64,000 nt of DNA from JAZBPO01 sp963691775 (GCA_963691775.1 OY829369.1:124001-188000), one strand, 5' to 3'; counted from the first letter of the stretch, positions 18,102-27,672 are shown. Notes: generated by a model not told the origin, from the letters alone. Translations and numbers: made by a program.

Positions 18102-18863
18102 ATGATGGATGCTTCTCGGGACGTTGCTGCCGTCGTCGCACGTCTGGAGTCGATCGTGAGGGAGGGGCAGAGCCAACGCGACCCGACGGGCTACTTCGCT
18201 GCGCTTTACCTCGCCGTCACTCGACAGGTTGAAACCGCCATTGACGCGGGCCGATTCCATGACGGGCCGCGCATGGCACAGATCGACGTTGCCTTCGCTG
18301 CGCGCTATTTCGAAGCGCTCGATGCGTGGCGCGCAGCAGAGCAGAAGCCCACGCGAACCTGGCAGATCGCGTTCGTCGCTTCCGAGGATCGGCGTGCCAC
18401 CCATGCTCAGGCCCTGATGCTGAGCTCGGTCGCGCACATCGGCCTGGATCTGCCCATCATCATGGCGGAGATCTGCGGGCCCGCCCTGTGCGACGGGCCA
18501 GATCCGGAGCTGAAGGAAGACTTCGACACCCTGAACGACATCCTGGGCGCTCTCGTACCGAAGGTGAGTAACAAGATCAGCCGGATCTCACCCATACTCG
18601 CGTTCTTCGACGGATTGTTTCTGTTCGTGGACGAAGCCTTCGTCAGCTTCTCGATCAAGGCCGCGCGCGCGAAGGCCTGGAAAAACGCGTGCGCGCTTGC
18701 GGAGCAACGCAAATCGCCCGCGGCGCTCGCCAACGCAACCGCGGACTTCGCGCAGCGGATCATGAATCCGTCCTGGCCGTTGCAGCTGGTCCTGGCTGTG
18801 GTTCGACGCTTCGAAATCCGAGATTCGGGGCGCGTCTATGCGGTGCTACTTGATCAGTCCTGA
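18102..18863 (+). CDS. DUF5995 family protein
   Basis: 253 residues from the first of two adjacent ATGs. It resembles DUF5995 proteins: GYFAALYLAVTRQVETAI, then VAFAARYFEALDAW and SSVAHIGLDLPIIM. These are mostly helical proteins of unknown function with a conserved His near HIGLDLP. No signal peptide or membrane span. The frame is open 520 nt upstream, but similarity begins only here; no good Shine-Dalgarno was seen, so the start is uncertain by a few codons. Confidence 0.7.
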   Translation: MMDASRDVAAVVARLESIVREGQSQRDPTGYFAALYLAVTRQVETAIDAGRFHDGPRMAQIDVAFAARYFEALDAWRAAEQKPTRTWQIAFVASEDRRATHAQALMLSSVAHIGLDLPIIMAEICGPALCDGPDPELKEDFDTLNDILGALVPKVSNKISRISPILAFFDGLFLFVDEAFVSFSIKAARAKAWKNACALAEQRKSPAALANATADFAQRIMNPSWPLQLVLAVVRRFEIRDSGRVYAVLLDQS

Positions 18864-19160
18864 GCCCCGGCGACGGGTCGGAGCGCTGAAGGGCACCATT
18901 TGCGCCAGCTAGCTGCAGCAGCGCCAGTCCATAAGCCGAGCCTCAGTCACCTGCGGCGCGACCAGGAGCGCCTGCCGCGACCGCCGCGGGCTGAAGGCGC
19001 GCCAAGGGGGCGGTGCCTGGGCAGTGCGTCCGACGCAGGCGCCTGAGCCAGCGGCCCGCAGCTTCGCTAGCAAAGAAAGGTGCGTCGGGAAGCTATGGCA
19101 ATCCTCGCTGAAGCCCCCGAATGCCAGATTAGAGCGCTTCTTGACGTCGCCGCGTTCTAC
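18864..19160. other. Intergenic, nothing recognised
   Basis: 297 nt between two convergent genes. GC-rich and without a strong hairpin or a credible small gene. Confidence 0.4.
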
Positions 19161-19820
19161 TCACGCACGGCCGGCATCCACCAGGGCCGCGTAGTCCGCA
19201 GCCGTGATGTATCCGGCCTCACGCGCTGCCTGCCGATCGGTGTCGCTCAACATCGACTGGATCGAGTCTATGCGTTTCCACGCCGGCAGTGGCGCACGCC
19301 CCTGCTGGTCTGGAACGTAGCGGGACGCTTCCTCGCGGGCCATGCGATGCACATAGCGCGGACAGTTTACCCACACGCTTTCGATCGAGACCGCTACGGC
19401 AAGCTGAGCGCCAGGATAGCTGTCGAGAACGGGACCTTCGTGCAGCAGGCGAGCCGCTCCGCGCACGCGCAGTCGCTGCGGCGTCTCGAAATCTATGAAC
19501 AGCAGGCCGAGCTTCGCCGAGCCATCGATATTGCCCATCGACATGAACATGCCGTTGCCGTCGTAACTCGGGAACACGAGCGTGCCCGGATCGAGCACCC
19601 GCACGAAGCCCGGGGCGCCTCCCTTGTAGCTCACTGATGGAAAGCCAGCATCGTCCACGGTCGCCAGGTAGAAGCTATCGCGCCCCTCTATGAAGTCGAT
19701 CTGCGGGGGCGCAAGCGTTGGCGCAACGATGGACCCTGCGAGGCCGTCCGCGAGGGGCCGTGCGCCGAATCGGTCCTGAAGCGCGCGCTGCGTTGGGGTA
19801 TAGAAATCGTCCATGTGCAT
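19161..19820 (-). CDS. Pyridoxamine 5'-phosphate oxidase-like FMN-binding protein
   Basis: 219 residues with the split-barrel flavin fold: IDFIEGRDSFYLATVDDAGF, PSVSYKGGAPGFVRVLD, and LGLLFIDFETPQRLRVRGAA. This subfamily (PNPOx-like) includes proteins of unknown substrate. Two ATGs (19820 and 19814) are possible; I used the first. An ABC1-type kinase gene lies 73 nt upstream on the same strand and may be cotranscribed. Confidence 0.85.
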   Translation of the reverse strand: MHMDDFYTPTQRALQDRFGARPLADGLAGSIVAPTLAPPQIDFIEGRDSFYLATVDDAGFPSVSYKGGAPGFVRVLDPGTLVFPSYDGNGMFMSMGNIDGSAKLGLLFIDFETPQRLRVRGAARLLHEGPVLDSYPGAQLAVAVSIESVWVNCPRYVHRMAREEASRYVPDQQGRAPLPAWKRIDSIQSMLSDTDRQAAREAGYITAADYAALVDAGRA

Positions 19821-19893
19821 CGCCGTTGTAGTGAGCCTTCAAGGAATCATGGCATGGCGCGAGCGGCGCGGCCGGAGGCGAAGGCGCTGTGCC

Positions 19894-21219
19894 TCACAGG
19901 TGCGAGGATTTGCATGCAGAGCGCGCGTAGGGCGCGAGCACGTCCCGCCACCTGTCCTTCGATTCGAGCAGGCAGAGGTTACCGAACACACCGGAAAGCG
20001 TGCGATTCACGAACATCAGATCCGCAGGCAGTTCGAGACGCGTCAATTCCCGAATGTACGCGCCATCATGATCCAGAAGGGTGGTGTAGAGCGGTGAGGT
20101 CCGCTCGAAGCGTACGGGCGCCGTACCGACGAGTGCCATGACTTCACGCCCAAGGGGCTCGACGATGCTTGGCGGAACCGCAGCACCGGTGCTGCGATCG
20201 TAGATGCCGAGCGCCCTGAGGCGAAGCGCGAGAGCGCCCATGTCCTGATCCAGGCATGCGGCCAGAACCTGCGCACAGCCGCGCGCGAGGTCCTCCGGTA
20301 CGTCCTTCACGCAGCCATGGTCGTAGACAACGAGCCGACCGTCCTCGCGGAACGCGAAATTTCCAAAGTTCGGATCTGCGTGCAGGAATCGATGCTCGAG
20401 GAGTCCACTCATCACGAAGCGCAGCAGCTGACGGCCCCAGAGATCTCGGAGCGCAGGGGCGTAGGCCCCTGATGTCGCCGCCGCGGGCGATATGCCTCGT
20501 ACGTAGTCCAGGACGAGAACGCGGCGCGTGCTCAGCTCGCGTACGACCCCGGGGATCAGCACAGCGTCATCATTCGCGTAGTGCGCACGCATGCGCTCCA
20601 CGTTCGCCGCTTCCTGTTCGTAATCGAGCTCCTCGAGCAAGCGAGCACGCAATTCCGCCCAAAGCGGCTCGAAATCGATCTCCACGAACATTTCGAGCAA
20701 AGAACCGAACAGCTTTTTCAGGGTTGCGAGATCCGCGGCGACCACGCGATCGATTCCCGGGTACTGGACCTTCACAGCAACGTCACGGCCATCACGGAGC
20801 TGCGCACGATAAACCTGTCCGATGGACGCGGCAGCGAGGGGCGTCCGATCAAAGGACTCGAAAGCGGAGAGTCCGCCAGGTAGCTCTGCTTCCAGAGTCT
20901 GCTCCATGCGGGGCCAGGGTACGGCGGGCGCCTCTCGCTGCAGCTGCTGCAGGACTGCACATACCTCGGGTGGCAGGAACCCTTCATGGACAGAGAGCAT
21001 CTGGCCAACTTTCATGGCCGCACCCTTCAACTCGCCCAGCGCTTCCGTAACGCGCTGCGCATTGCGAACGAAGTGCTCGGTACGCCGGAGGTTCTCGCCG
21101 GGCGTCGAGAAGATCGCATCCAGCGCACGACGCGTGGCAAGCGACGTGCCGACCCGAGTCGTCACCCGGCCGATGCGCATGAGCCTTGCGAAGGGCGATG
21201 TGGAGAGATCGCGTGCCAT
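19894..21219 (-). CDS. AarF/ABC1/UbiB-like atypical kinase
   Basis: 441 residues from the ATG at 21219 (a TTG at 21258 is possible). It has the family's KxGQ motif (LKGAAMKVGQMLSVHEGFLP), the Ala-rich loop AAASIGQVYRA, ion-pair Lys in VAVKVQYPG, FLHADPNFGN and metal-binding YDHGCVKD in place of DFG. UbiB-like proteins aid ubiquinone synthesis, but this is one of several paralogous ABC1 groups and need not be UbiB. No C-terminal membrane pair is seen, unlike UbiB itself. Confidence 0.85.
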   Translation of the reverse strand: MARDLSTSPFARLMRIGRVTTRVGTSLATRRALDAIFSTPGENLRRTEHFVRNAQRVTEALGELKGAAMKVGQMLSVHEGFLPPEVCAVLQQLQREAPAVPWPRMEQTLEAELPGGLSAFESFDRTPLAAASIGQVYRAQLRDGRDVAVKVQYPGIDRVVAADLATLKKLFGSLLEMFVEIDFEPLWAELRARLLEELDYEQEAANVERMRAHYANDDAVLIPGVVRELSTRRVLVLDYVRGISPAAATSGAYAPALRDLWGRQLLRFVMSGLLEHRFLHADPNFGNFAFREDGRLVVYDHGCVKDVPEDLARGCAQVLAACLDQDMGALALRLRALGIYDRSTGAAVPPSIVEPLGREVMALVGTAPVRFERTSPLYTTLLDHDGAYIRELTRLELPADLMFVNRTLSGVFGNLCLLESKDRWRDVLAPYARSACKSSHL

Positions 21220-21427
21220 CAGATGAGCCCGAGCGGTGAAACCGACGCCGCCATTCAACCCGAGCGCAGATCAAGACAGCGTGACGGTTCAGATGCTGCT
21301 GAACGGGAGCGCAGCGCGGACGAGAACATCGCTTCGCCCGCATGCGCAACGGCCTCCGTCCAGCGCGTTGGCACAGGTCCCCGGCCCCGCCTAGACTGTT
21401 TGACGTCGCTTGGGGAGGGGAGCACGC

Positions 21428-22264
21428 ATGGAAACCGGTACCTGTTCGGGCTTCACGACCGAGCTTTCGGAAGAAGGCATCCTCACGATCCGCTTCGATC
21501 GCCCGGAGCGCATGAACGGCATGAGCATCGCCATGAAGCGCGATCTCATCGAACAGCTCACACAGGCTCAGATGTCGAACGCCGTGCGCGTCGTCCTGTT
21601 CACCGGCTCCGGCGCTGCGTTCTCTGCCGGCGACGACCTCAAGGGCTACACCGATCCCGCTGCTACGGGCCCCGGGCGCATGGAGCCCATCGCGCCCGGG
21701 CACGACTCGGGCATCGGCACCTATTCGGCACTTCGGACGATCTCGCAGCGCGTCAATCGCGCCGTCCGCGAATTGGACAAGCTCACGATCGCAGCGATCA
21801 ACGGCGTCGCCATCCAGACGGGCTTTTCACTCGCCCTTGCGTGCGATTTCCGCATTGCAGCGCGCTCGGCGCGCATGGGTAGTGCCACGCTGCGTTTTGC
21901 GCTGCTTCCGGATGAGGGCGGCCACTATCTTCTTGTACAGCACCTCGGCGTCGCAGGCGCCATGGACTTTCTCATGCGGCGCCGGATCGTGGACGCGGAT
22001 CGCGCGCACGCCCTAGGCCTGGTGCACGAAGTAGTGGACGACGATCTGCTCGAAGCCGAGGCGCTGGCACTGGCCCGCGAACTCTCCGCGGGTCCGCAGA
22101 CTGCGATGCGGCTGCTGAAGCGCTCCTTGTACGCCGCTGCCGATCAGCATCTGGCGGCCGCTTTCGACGACATTGCTGCGCGCACCGCCGTTTCCGATCA
22201 TCATCCGGATGCGAAGGAGGGGGTGGCTGCGTTTCGCGAGAAGCGGGCTCCCCGCTTTGGATGA
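21428..22264 (+). CDS. Enoyl-CoA hydratase/isomerase family protein
   Basis: 278 residues of crotonase fold: DRPERMNGMS, oxyanion-hole segment SGAAFSAGDDLKGY, INGVAIQTGFSLALACDFRI and a possible catalytic Glu in LLPDEGGHYLL. ATG chosen because GGGGAGGGG lies about 8 nt upstream. It could serve beta-oxidation or branched acyl-CoA breakdown; substrate is not predictable. Divergent from the ABC1-like kinase gene. Confidence 0.9.
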   Translation: METGTCSGFTTELSEEGILTIRFDRPERMNGMSIAMKRDLIEQLTQAQMSNAVRVVLFTGSGAAFSAGDDLKGYTDPAATGPGRMEPIAPGHDSGIGTYSALRTISQRVNRAVRELDKLTIAAINGVAIQTGFSLALACDFRIAARSARMGSATLRFALLPDEGGHYLLVQHLGVAGAMDFLMRRRIVDADRAHALGLVHEVVDDDLLEAEALALARELSAGPQTAMRLLKRSLYAAADQHLAAAFDDIAARTAVSDHHPDAKEGVAAFREKRAPRFG

Positions 22265-22640
22265 TGCCTCATCGCTCGGGGATTAAGCCTGCCAGGTCAC
22301 GGTAGACCGCCGCTGCAGCTGCATGAAATCCCCTGGCCAGCTCCTGTCCTGCGAAGCGCACTGCGATCTCGTGCACCTCGCCGACGAATCGCCAAGCCTT
22401 TCGGAAGACCCGACATCCTCAGTGCCATCTGCCGCGGCCCGCGCGCAGCCCGCTAGCGCGCCGCTGCGCCACAATCGTTTCCGGCGAAAAGCGCGCGGCG
22501 CTCGAGCCCGGCACCAATAGGGCCTCCCGTGGCGCCGGGATGGACGATCGCGACGCGAGTTGGCTTCATGTCAGCTCCGTGATCGAGTGCGTGCGCTTGA
22601 AGTCAGCGCGCGCTCCGCACAGCTTCGCAGGGGATTGCGC
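22265..22640. other. Intergenic, nothing recognised
   Basis: 376 nt between the enoyl-CoA hydratase and RidA genes. Short open frames on both strands have no recognisable sequence; no hairpin or repeat stands out. A RidA promoter is expected here but not evident. Confidence 0.4.
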
Positions 22641-23024
22641 ATGGCAAAGCAAATCATCGGGGAGCCGCTATTGGTCGGTGGCCGCACGCTGCCCTTGAGC
22701 GTCGGGGTCCGCGCAAACGGATTTTTGTTCCTGAGCGGACAGCTCGGAACCGATGCTTCTTTCCGACTCGCGGGGGATGACGTCGCAACCCAGACCCGGC
22801 AGGCGATCGACAACCTCGAGGCAGCGCTGGCAGAAGGTGGCTGCACCCTGGACGACGTCGTCAAGGTCACGGCCTTCATTACGGATGCGTCGCTTGCTGC
22901 AGCATTCAACGCGGCCTATGCGGCGCGCTTCCCGAGCGCACCGCCGGCCCGATCAACCGTCGTTTCCGGACTGCTGCTGCCAGGCGCGGTCGTCGAGATC
23001 GAAGCGATCGCCGCACTGCCATAG
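22641..23024 (+). CDS. RidA/YjgF family protein
   Basis: 127 residues of the Rid family, whose best-known members deaminate reactive enamines/imines. Seen: FLFLSGQLGTD, QTRQAIDNLEAALAEGGC, VVKVTAFITDASLAAAFN and a C-terminal VEIEAIAALP. The Arg that defines catalytically active RidA should lie near PPARSTV. ATG 22641 follows AGGGGAT; upstream in-frame ATG (22560) adds residues without similarity. Confidence 0.9.
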   Translation: MAKQIIGEPLLVGGRTLPLSVGVRANGFLFLSGQLGTDASFRLAGDDVATQTRQAIDNLEAALAEGGCTLDDVVKVTAFITDASLAAAFNAAYAARFPSAPPARSTVVSGLLLPGAVVEIEAIAALP

Positions 23025-23043
23025 GTGTGGCACGCCGTGCGCT

Positions 23044-23130
23044 TCACATTTCCTCGCCGTCGTCGAATTCGTCGAGCCCATCGAATTCGGACGCGTCCTG
23101 ATTCCGCTCGAACCACTCATCAAGCTCCAT
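23044..23130 (-). CDS. Possible small acidic protein (28 aa)
   Basis: A short frame starting at an ATG after GAGG with 6-nt spacing. It encodes MELDEWFERNQDASEFDGLD followed by an acidic tail (EFDDGEEM). The codons look normal for this genome, and the reading frame upstream (KRKSDARFE before the ATG) also looks protein-like until a TGA. I cannot name a family. It may be a real small gene, the remnant of a longer one, or chance. Confidence 0.25.
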   Translation of the reverse strand: MELDEWFERNQDASEFDGLDEFDDGEEM

Positions 23131-23276
23131 CTCGAACCTCGCGTCGCTTTTGCGCTTGGAACCGTCTCAAGTGCAGATGACCGGCAGACGACATGGACAT
23201 CAAATTCTCGTGACCGTGAGCGCTACGCCGAGGCGCGCGCTAGGATCGAATCCAGACCATGGAAGGAAGCAAATAG

Positions 23277-24731
23277 ATGACCGACGCATTGGAGACTATC
23301 CCGCTGCTTGTTCCCGGCGCGACCACGACCGCCGAGCCCGTAACCGTTGTCGCCCCCTGGGATCTCGCACCCATTGCTCACGTCGAGCGCGCAGACGGCG
23401 GGGTCATCGAGCACGCCCTCGCCACCGCGTACGGACTGTATCGAGACCGAGACCGATGGCTGCCGAAGCGGCAACGCGTCGCGATTCTCTCGCGCGTCAT
23501 CGAGATCATGCGATCGCGCCGCGAAACACTTGCGATCGAGGCGGCCCGCGAGGGGGGCAAACCGCTCGTGGATTCGCTGGTCGAGGTCGACCGCGCAATC
23601 GACTCCGTCCATATCTGCATTGACGAGCTCCGCTCACGCGCTGGCGAAGTGGTGCCCATGGGCATGACCGAAAGCTCCAAGCAGCGCGTGGCCTATACGC
23701 GCGAGGAACCTATCGGCGTCGTCGTTGCGGTGTCCGCGTTCAATCACCCGCTCAATCTCATCGCCCATCAGGTCGCACCGGCCATCGCGACCGGCTGCCC
23801 GTGCATCGTGAAGCCCTCCGATCGAACGGCACTGTCGTGCATGACCTTCGTGCGCATGCTCCACGAGGCGGGCCTGCCCCCCGAGTGGTGTCAGGCGGTG
23901 GTCACGGCGCAGCGTAGCGATGCGACTGCGCTCGTGACCGACCCGAGGGTTGGCTTCTTCAGTTTCATCGGCTCGGCGCCTGTTGGCTGGTCGCTGCGCA
24001 GTCAACTCGCGCCGGGAACCCGCTGCGCCCTCGAGCACGGAGGCGTCGCTCCGGTGATCGTCGCAGCGGACGCGGACACCTCACGGGCGCTGCCATCCAT
24101 CACCAAAGGCGGCTTCTATCATGCGGGCCAGGTTTGCGTATCTGTGCAGCGCGTATTCGTCGAGCGCGCGCAGGCGCGGGATTTCGCGGTGCGTCTGGCC
24201 GAAGCAGCAAACGCGCTTGTTGTCGGAGACCCGACGTCACCCGACACCGAAGTGGGTCCGCTCATCGTGCCGAAGGAGGTGGATCGCGTGCACGAGTGGG
24301 TTGAGGAGGCTCGAGCAGGCGGAGCAGAGGTCCTCTGTGGCGGAGCCGCGATTTCGGCAACAGCGTATTCCCCGACGGTGCTCTTCGATCCCCCCGCAGA
24401 CGCAAGAGTATCCACCGCGGAGATCTTCGGGCCGGTCGTTTGCGTCTATCCCTATGATGAACTCGACGAGGCGATCGAACGCGCCAACGCGCTGCCCTAT
24501 GCGTTTCAGGCAGCCGTGTTCACGGACGCGATCGACACTGCGATGCGCGCGTCATCGCGCCTCGATGCATCTGCGGTGATGGTGAATGACCATACGGCCT
24601 TCCGCGTCGACTGGATGCCGTTTGCCGGGCTCAAGACCTCCGGCCACGGCGTTGGAGGCGTGCCACACTCCATGCACGAGATGCAGGTGCAGAAAATGAC
24701 CGTGATCCATTCGCCGGAGATCGATGATTAG
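23277..24731 (+). CDS. NAD(P)-dependent aldehyde dehydrogenase
   Basis: 484 residues of the ALDH superfamily. Seen: VVAVSAFNHPLNLIAHQVAP, cofactor Lys in CIVKPSD, SFIGSAPVGW, the general-base region ALEHGGVAPVIV and catalytic Cys287 in HAGQVCVSVQRVFV; near the end EIFGPVVCVYPYD and PFAGLKTSGHGVGG. ATG start with AAGGAAG upstream. It resembles semialdehyde and lactaldehyde dehydrogenases; substrate unknown. Could act on aldehydes from the nearby alkane or acyl-CoA genes, which is inference. Confidence 0.93.
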   Translation: MTDALETIPLLVPGATTTAEPVTVVAPWDLAPIAHVERADGGVIEHALATAYGLYRDRDRWLPKRQRVAILSRVIEIMRSRRETLAIEAAREGGKPLVDSLVEVDRAIDSVHICIDELRSRAGEVVPMGMTESSKQRVAYTREEPIGVVVAVSAFNHPLNLIAHQVAPAIATGCPCIVKPSDRTALSCMTFVRMLHEAGLPPEWCQAVVTAQRSDATALVTDPRVGFFSFIGSAPVGWSLRSQLAPGTRCALEHGGVAPVIVAADADTSRALPSITKGGFYHAGQVCVSVQRVFVERAQARDFAVRLAEAANALVVGDPTSPDTEVGPLIVPKEVDRVHEWVEEARAGGAEVLCGGAAISATAYSPTVLFDPPADARVSTAEIFGPVVCVYPYDELDEAIERANALPYAFQAAVFTDAIDTAMRASSRLDASAVMVNDHTAFRVDWMPFAGLKTSGHGVGGVPHSMHEMQVQKMTVIHSPEIDD

Positions 24732-25044
24732 AAGAGTGCAGTACTCGGTCGTGGAGACGACCCGGGACGGCGGGGCGGTAGTCGGCATGTTTCGGCGCCG
24801 ACCGCCTGCCGGCAGGCTCCCGCTGCCCTGAGCCCGGCGCGCGGGCGCCAGATCATGTCCAGCGCTTCCCGGGCAAGGCGCACCCACAGATGGTGCTGCC
24901 GAAGGCGCACGCCCTCCAAAAGCGGCCGAAGGCTCGCCCCCGCAGCCTGAAGCGTCCGCAAGGGGCGGTCCTTTCCGGCACATGGCCCAGGGCGCCGCCG
25001 TCACGTATGCTGTGTTGAGGAGGGGTCGTACGTGAGGTCGACCC
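24732..25044. other. Intergenic with a 14-bp palindrome
   Basis: 313 nt between the ALDH and DUF4864 genes. A perfect palindrome GCCTGCCGGCAGGC lies at 24804-24817 and might be part of a terminator or an operator. No gene recognised. Confidence 0.4.
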
Positions 25045-25560
25045 ATGCTCGAACGTAGTGTCTACATCTCCCTCGCCGGCGCAATCGGCGCGCTTGCAGC
25101 GCTCGTTGTCTTCGCCGGATCGGTCAGCAGCGGCGACGCGCGTCCGCGCCCGAACCATGGCCTCAGTCCCGCCGAGGCGGTGCGTGCCCAGGTCAATGCC
25201 CTTGCACGCAACGATCACCCGTTCACGGATGCCGGAATCGAAGCGAGCTGGGCATTCGCCTCTCCCAGCAATCGGGCGGTCACAGGTCCCATGCCGCGGT
25301 TCCGCACGCTCTTCGAAGGGCCCGTGTACGGTCCGATGGTCGATCACATCGAGGCCCGCTACAGCGACCCACGCCAGCTCGGCGATCGCGCACTCGTCGG
25401 CGTAGTGGTGACCGATGCCGGCGGCGAGGAGCGCGGGTACCTCTTCGAGCTCAGCCGTCAGGGCGCGGGCAATTGTCGCGGCTGCTGGTTGACTGATTCC
25501 GTGTTCCCCATGGAAACCCGCTCACGTGACACGTCTGTTTCGAACCGCCCCTCCATTTGA
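25045..25560 (+). CDS. DUF4864 domain protein with N-terminal membrane anchor
   Basis: 171 residues. A hydrophobic segment (residues 7-27, LAGAIGALAALVVFAG) is followed by a DUF4864-like domain: LSPAEAVRAQVNALARNDHP, FASPSNRAVTGPMPRFRTLF, then YLFELSRQ and GCWLTDSV near the end. The fold resembles NTF2-like domains; function unknown. It probably sits in the periplasm, anchored or exported. Its end overlaps the next gene by 35 nt. Confidence 0.8.
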   Translation: MLERSVYISLAGAIGALAALVVFAGSVSSGDARPRPNHGLSPAEAVRAQVNALARNDHPFTDAGIEASWAFASPSNRAVTGPMPRFRTLFEGPVYGPMVDHIEARYSDPRQLGDRALVGVVVTDAGGEERGYLFELSRQGAGNCRGCWLTDSVFPMETRSRDTSVSNRPSI

Positions 25561-26572
25561 AGCAGCGCTCGACCGCACAGCAGCCCGCCTCCCGCTGGAT
25601 GGTGCGCTCGGTGAGCTGCTCGACCAGCCCCATGAAACGCTGTCATTCGATCCACGTGCGAGCGGTGATGCGCTGATCATCGGCAGCGCCGTCCTGCGCT
25701 CCGCGACGGGACGGGTTTCGGCCTCTGAAGTCCAGAGCCGGGGCACACATGCCCTGTTCGAGATCAACGACTGGTGTCACGCCGTCGAGGGCGCCTCAGC
25801 CGGACTCGTGCTCTCCAACGGCTCCCTCCTCGACGCGCGACGCCTCGCGCTTCGCTACGGTCTTCTCGATGCGGTGCTCGTGGGGTCCGCAACGGTCGCC
25901 GAGGAAGGGCTGGCCGAACCCGGAGATGGCGGATGGACCTGGGCGCTCGACACACCACTGAGGTTCCCCGTGCTTGCCCCTGATGCCCGTTCGCTGAGCA
26001 CGGCCTTTGCGGCTGCGCGAGCGAGGCTTCACGCAGAGGGGTGGCGCTCATCGAGAACCCGGCCGGCACTGATCGTGATCACGCGCGGCACGACCGAGAC
26101 CCTGCCAGCCTGGCTCCGGGCGCCCGCGCTGCAGGCCTCTGACAGCTGGATACTCACCAGCCGCGACGGTGCTCGCCGATTGCTTGAACGCTGCAGAGCC
26201 GCGGGATCGAAGGCACCGATAGCGTGCGATCGACTTGCGCAGATGCTTCTGCCGCACTCGACCGCGCAAGCACCCTCACGAATCGATATCGCAACGGTGC
26301 CACGCATGCTCCGGGAACGATTGAAAGTGCGCATGGCGGCACACGATGGAGGACGCCGCACGCTCGGCGCCTTCGCGAAGATGGGCGCCTTGCATCAGCT
26401 CGATCTCACCTTCATCGGCGCACCGCCGCTTGCCGCCACGCACCCGAACGCTCAACCGAAACGCTTCGATCAAGGGCGCGGGTTCGATGGTCTGACCCCA
26501 CTGCGCGTGCTCGAGCACGAGGAGGGAAGCTGGCTCGCGCAGTGCCGAGTCGATGGCAAGCGCTGGGCATGA
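25526..26572 (+). CDS. Uncharacterised protein, possible RibD-C/dihydrofolate-reductase-like fold
   Basis: 348 residues from a GTG overlapping the DUF4864 gene. The middle has a pattern seen in RibD C-terminal reductases: LVLSNGSLLDARRLALRYG, then LLDAVLVGSATVAEEGL, and late in the protein a segment ending LDLTFIGAPPLA. The resemblance is weak and the usual NADPH-binding Gly motif is not clear. No signal peptide. I cannot name its function; the DHFR-like fold is a guess. Confidence 0.5.
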   Translation: MTRLFRTAPPFEAALDRTAARLPLDGALGELLDQPHETLSFDPRASGDALIIGSAVLRSATGRVSASEVQSRGTHALFEINDWCHAVEGASAGLVLSNGSLLDARRLALRYGLLDAVLVGSATVAEEGLAEPGDGGWTWALDTPLRFPVLAPDARSLSTAFAAARARLHAEGWRSSRTRPALIVITRGTTETLPAWLRAPALQASDSWILTSRDGARRLLERCRAAGSKAPIACDRLAQMLLPHSTAQAPSRIDIATVPRMLRERLKVRMAAHDGGRRTLGAFAKMGALHQLDLTFIGAPPLAATHPNAQPKRFDQGRGFDGLTPLRVLEHEEGSWLAQCRVDGKRWA

Positions 26573-26662
26573 GCACAGCTGACGCCGAAAAGCCGGCCCG
26601 TCCGTGGGCAGTGGCAAGCGCGGCTGCTAGGCTTCGCCGCCGCTGCGGCGGAAGATCATGAG

Positions 26663-27277
26663 ATGGCTTCGCATTCTGGATTGAACCAGCAAGAAACCGA
26701 ACGACGCGTCCTTGAGTTCACGCCTACCGTGATCGCTCGCAACGCCATCCTAGTGGCACTCGCACTCGCGGCCGCCGCTCAGATTTCCGTGCCACTCAGC
26801 GGCCTGGCAGCCCCGTTTACGCTGCAAAGCCTGACGGTCGTCCTTGCGGGCCCGATCGTGGGTGCCCGCGCCGGAACGCTAGGCGTTGCGCTTTACCTGT
26901 GTCTGGGCGGCCTTGGCCTGCCCGTATTTGCCGATGCTGCGAGCGGTGCCGCCGCATTGACCGGGTCCACCGCGGGCTTTCTCTGGGTGTTTCTTCTCAT
27001 CCCGACGCCCCTGGCGCATCTCGCGCGTCGCGTCGATGGAAGCTGGTCAGGGGTCTGGTTCAGCAGTTTTCTCGCGGCCCATGGGGCCCTGCTCCTGCTC
27101 GGATTCCTGTGGTTTGCACTGCCAGCGCGGAATTTCGAAGCCTTCGTGGCCTGGGGTGCCTACTTGCCGGGCGTCGTGCTCAAAAGCATGCTGGGCGTTT
27201 TCGTCTTGCGCTTCATGCCGACGCACGTAACGCGCTCGGCGTCCCGACGACGACCGAGGATCGGCCCGGACTCGTGA
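26663..27277 (+). CDS. bioY: Biotin transporter BioY
   Basis: Substrate-binding S component of the ECF biotin transporter or a solitary biotin importer. 204 residues with six hydrophobic segments; seen are AQISVPLSGLAAPFTLQSLT, GARAGTLGVALYLCLGGLGL and PVFADAASGAAALTGSTAG, all typical of BioY. No EcfA or EcfT genes adjoin it, so it may work alone or with ECF parts encoded elsewhere. Its stop overlaps the next gene by GTGA. Confidence 0.93.
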   Translation: MASHSGLNQQETERRVLEFTPTVIARNAILVALALAAAAQISVPLSGLAAPFTLQSLTVVLAGPIVGARAGTLGVALYLCLGGLGLPVFADAASGAAALTGSTAGFLWVFLLIPTPLAHLARRVDGSWSGVWFSSFLAAHGALLLLGFLWFALPARNFEAFVAWGAYLPGVVLKSMLGVFVLRFMPTHVTRSASRRRPRIGPDS

Positions 27278-27672
27278 GCACGCTGAATTGCTGGAACTGT
27301 GGCGCAGCGCTTGAGACGGTGCTGCTTCCCCTCAGCCGGCGCGCCGACTGCGCCGCCTGCCGCGCCGAACTTCACTGTTGCCGAATGTGCGCACACTTCG
27401 ATGCTGCGGCGCCCGATCGCTGCCGCGAGGAACGAGCAGAGCCGCCCGCGAATGCAGAGGCTGCGAACGTCTGCGAATGGATCACACCGCGACTGGGGCT
27501 CGCTGGTGCGGGGCGCACCGAAGGCGAAGCGCGTTCCGCACTAGACGCACTGTTCGAGGCCGACGCGAATTCTTCCACTGACGCCTCGAAGCACCGAGAG
27601 GGCGCGCTGATGAGTCAGAAAGAAGACCCGGAAGCCGCAGCCAGACGCAAGCTCGACGATCTCTTTTCCTGA
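27274..27672 (+). CDS. Small Cys-rich zinc-ribbon-like protein
   Basis: 132 residues from a GTG overlapping the bioY stop. Two Cys pairs near the N-terminus (NCWNCGAAL, CAACRAELHCCRMC) suggest a zinc ribbon, followed by PDRCREERAE and ANVCEWITPR. Short proteins with this arrangement, often annotated only as hypothetical, are common in gammaproteobacteria. The C-terminus is charged and ends RRKLDDLFS. Function unknown; likely cotranslated with bioY. Confidence 0.75.
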   Translation: MSTLNCWNCGAALETVLLPLSRRADCAACRAELHCCRMCAHFDAAAPDRCREERAEPPANAEAANVCEWITPRLGLAGAGRTEGEARSALDALFEADANSSTDASKHREGALMSQKEDPEAAARRKLDDLFS

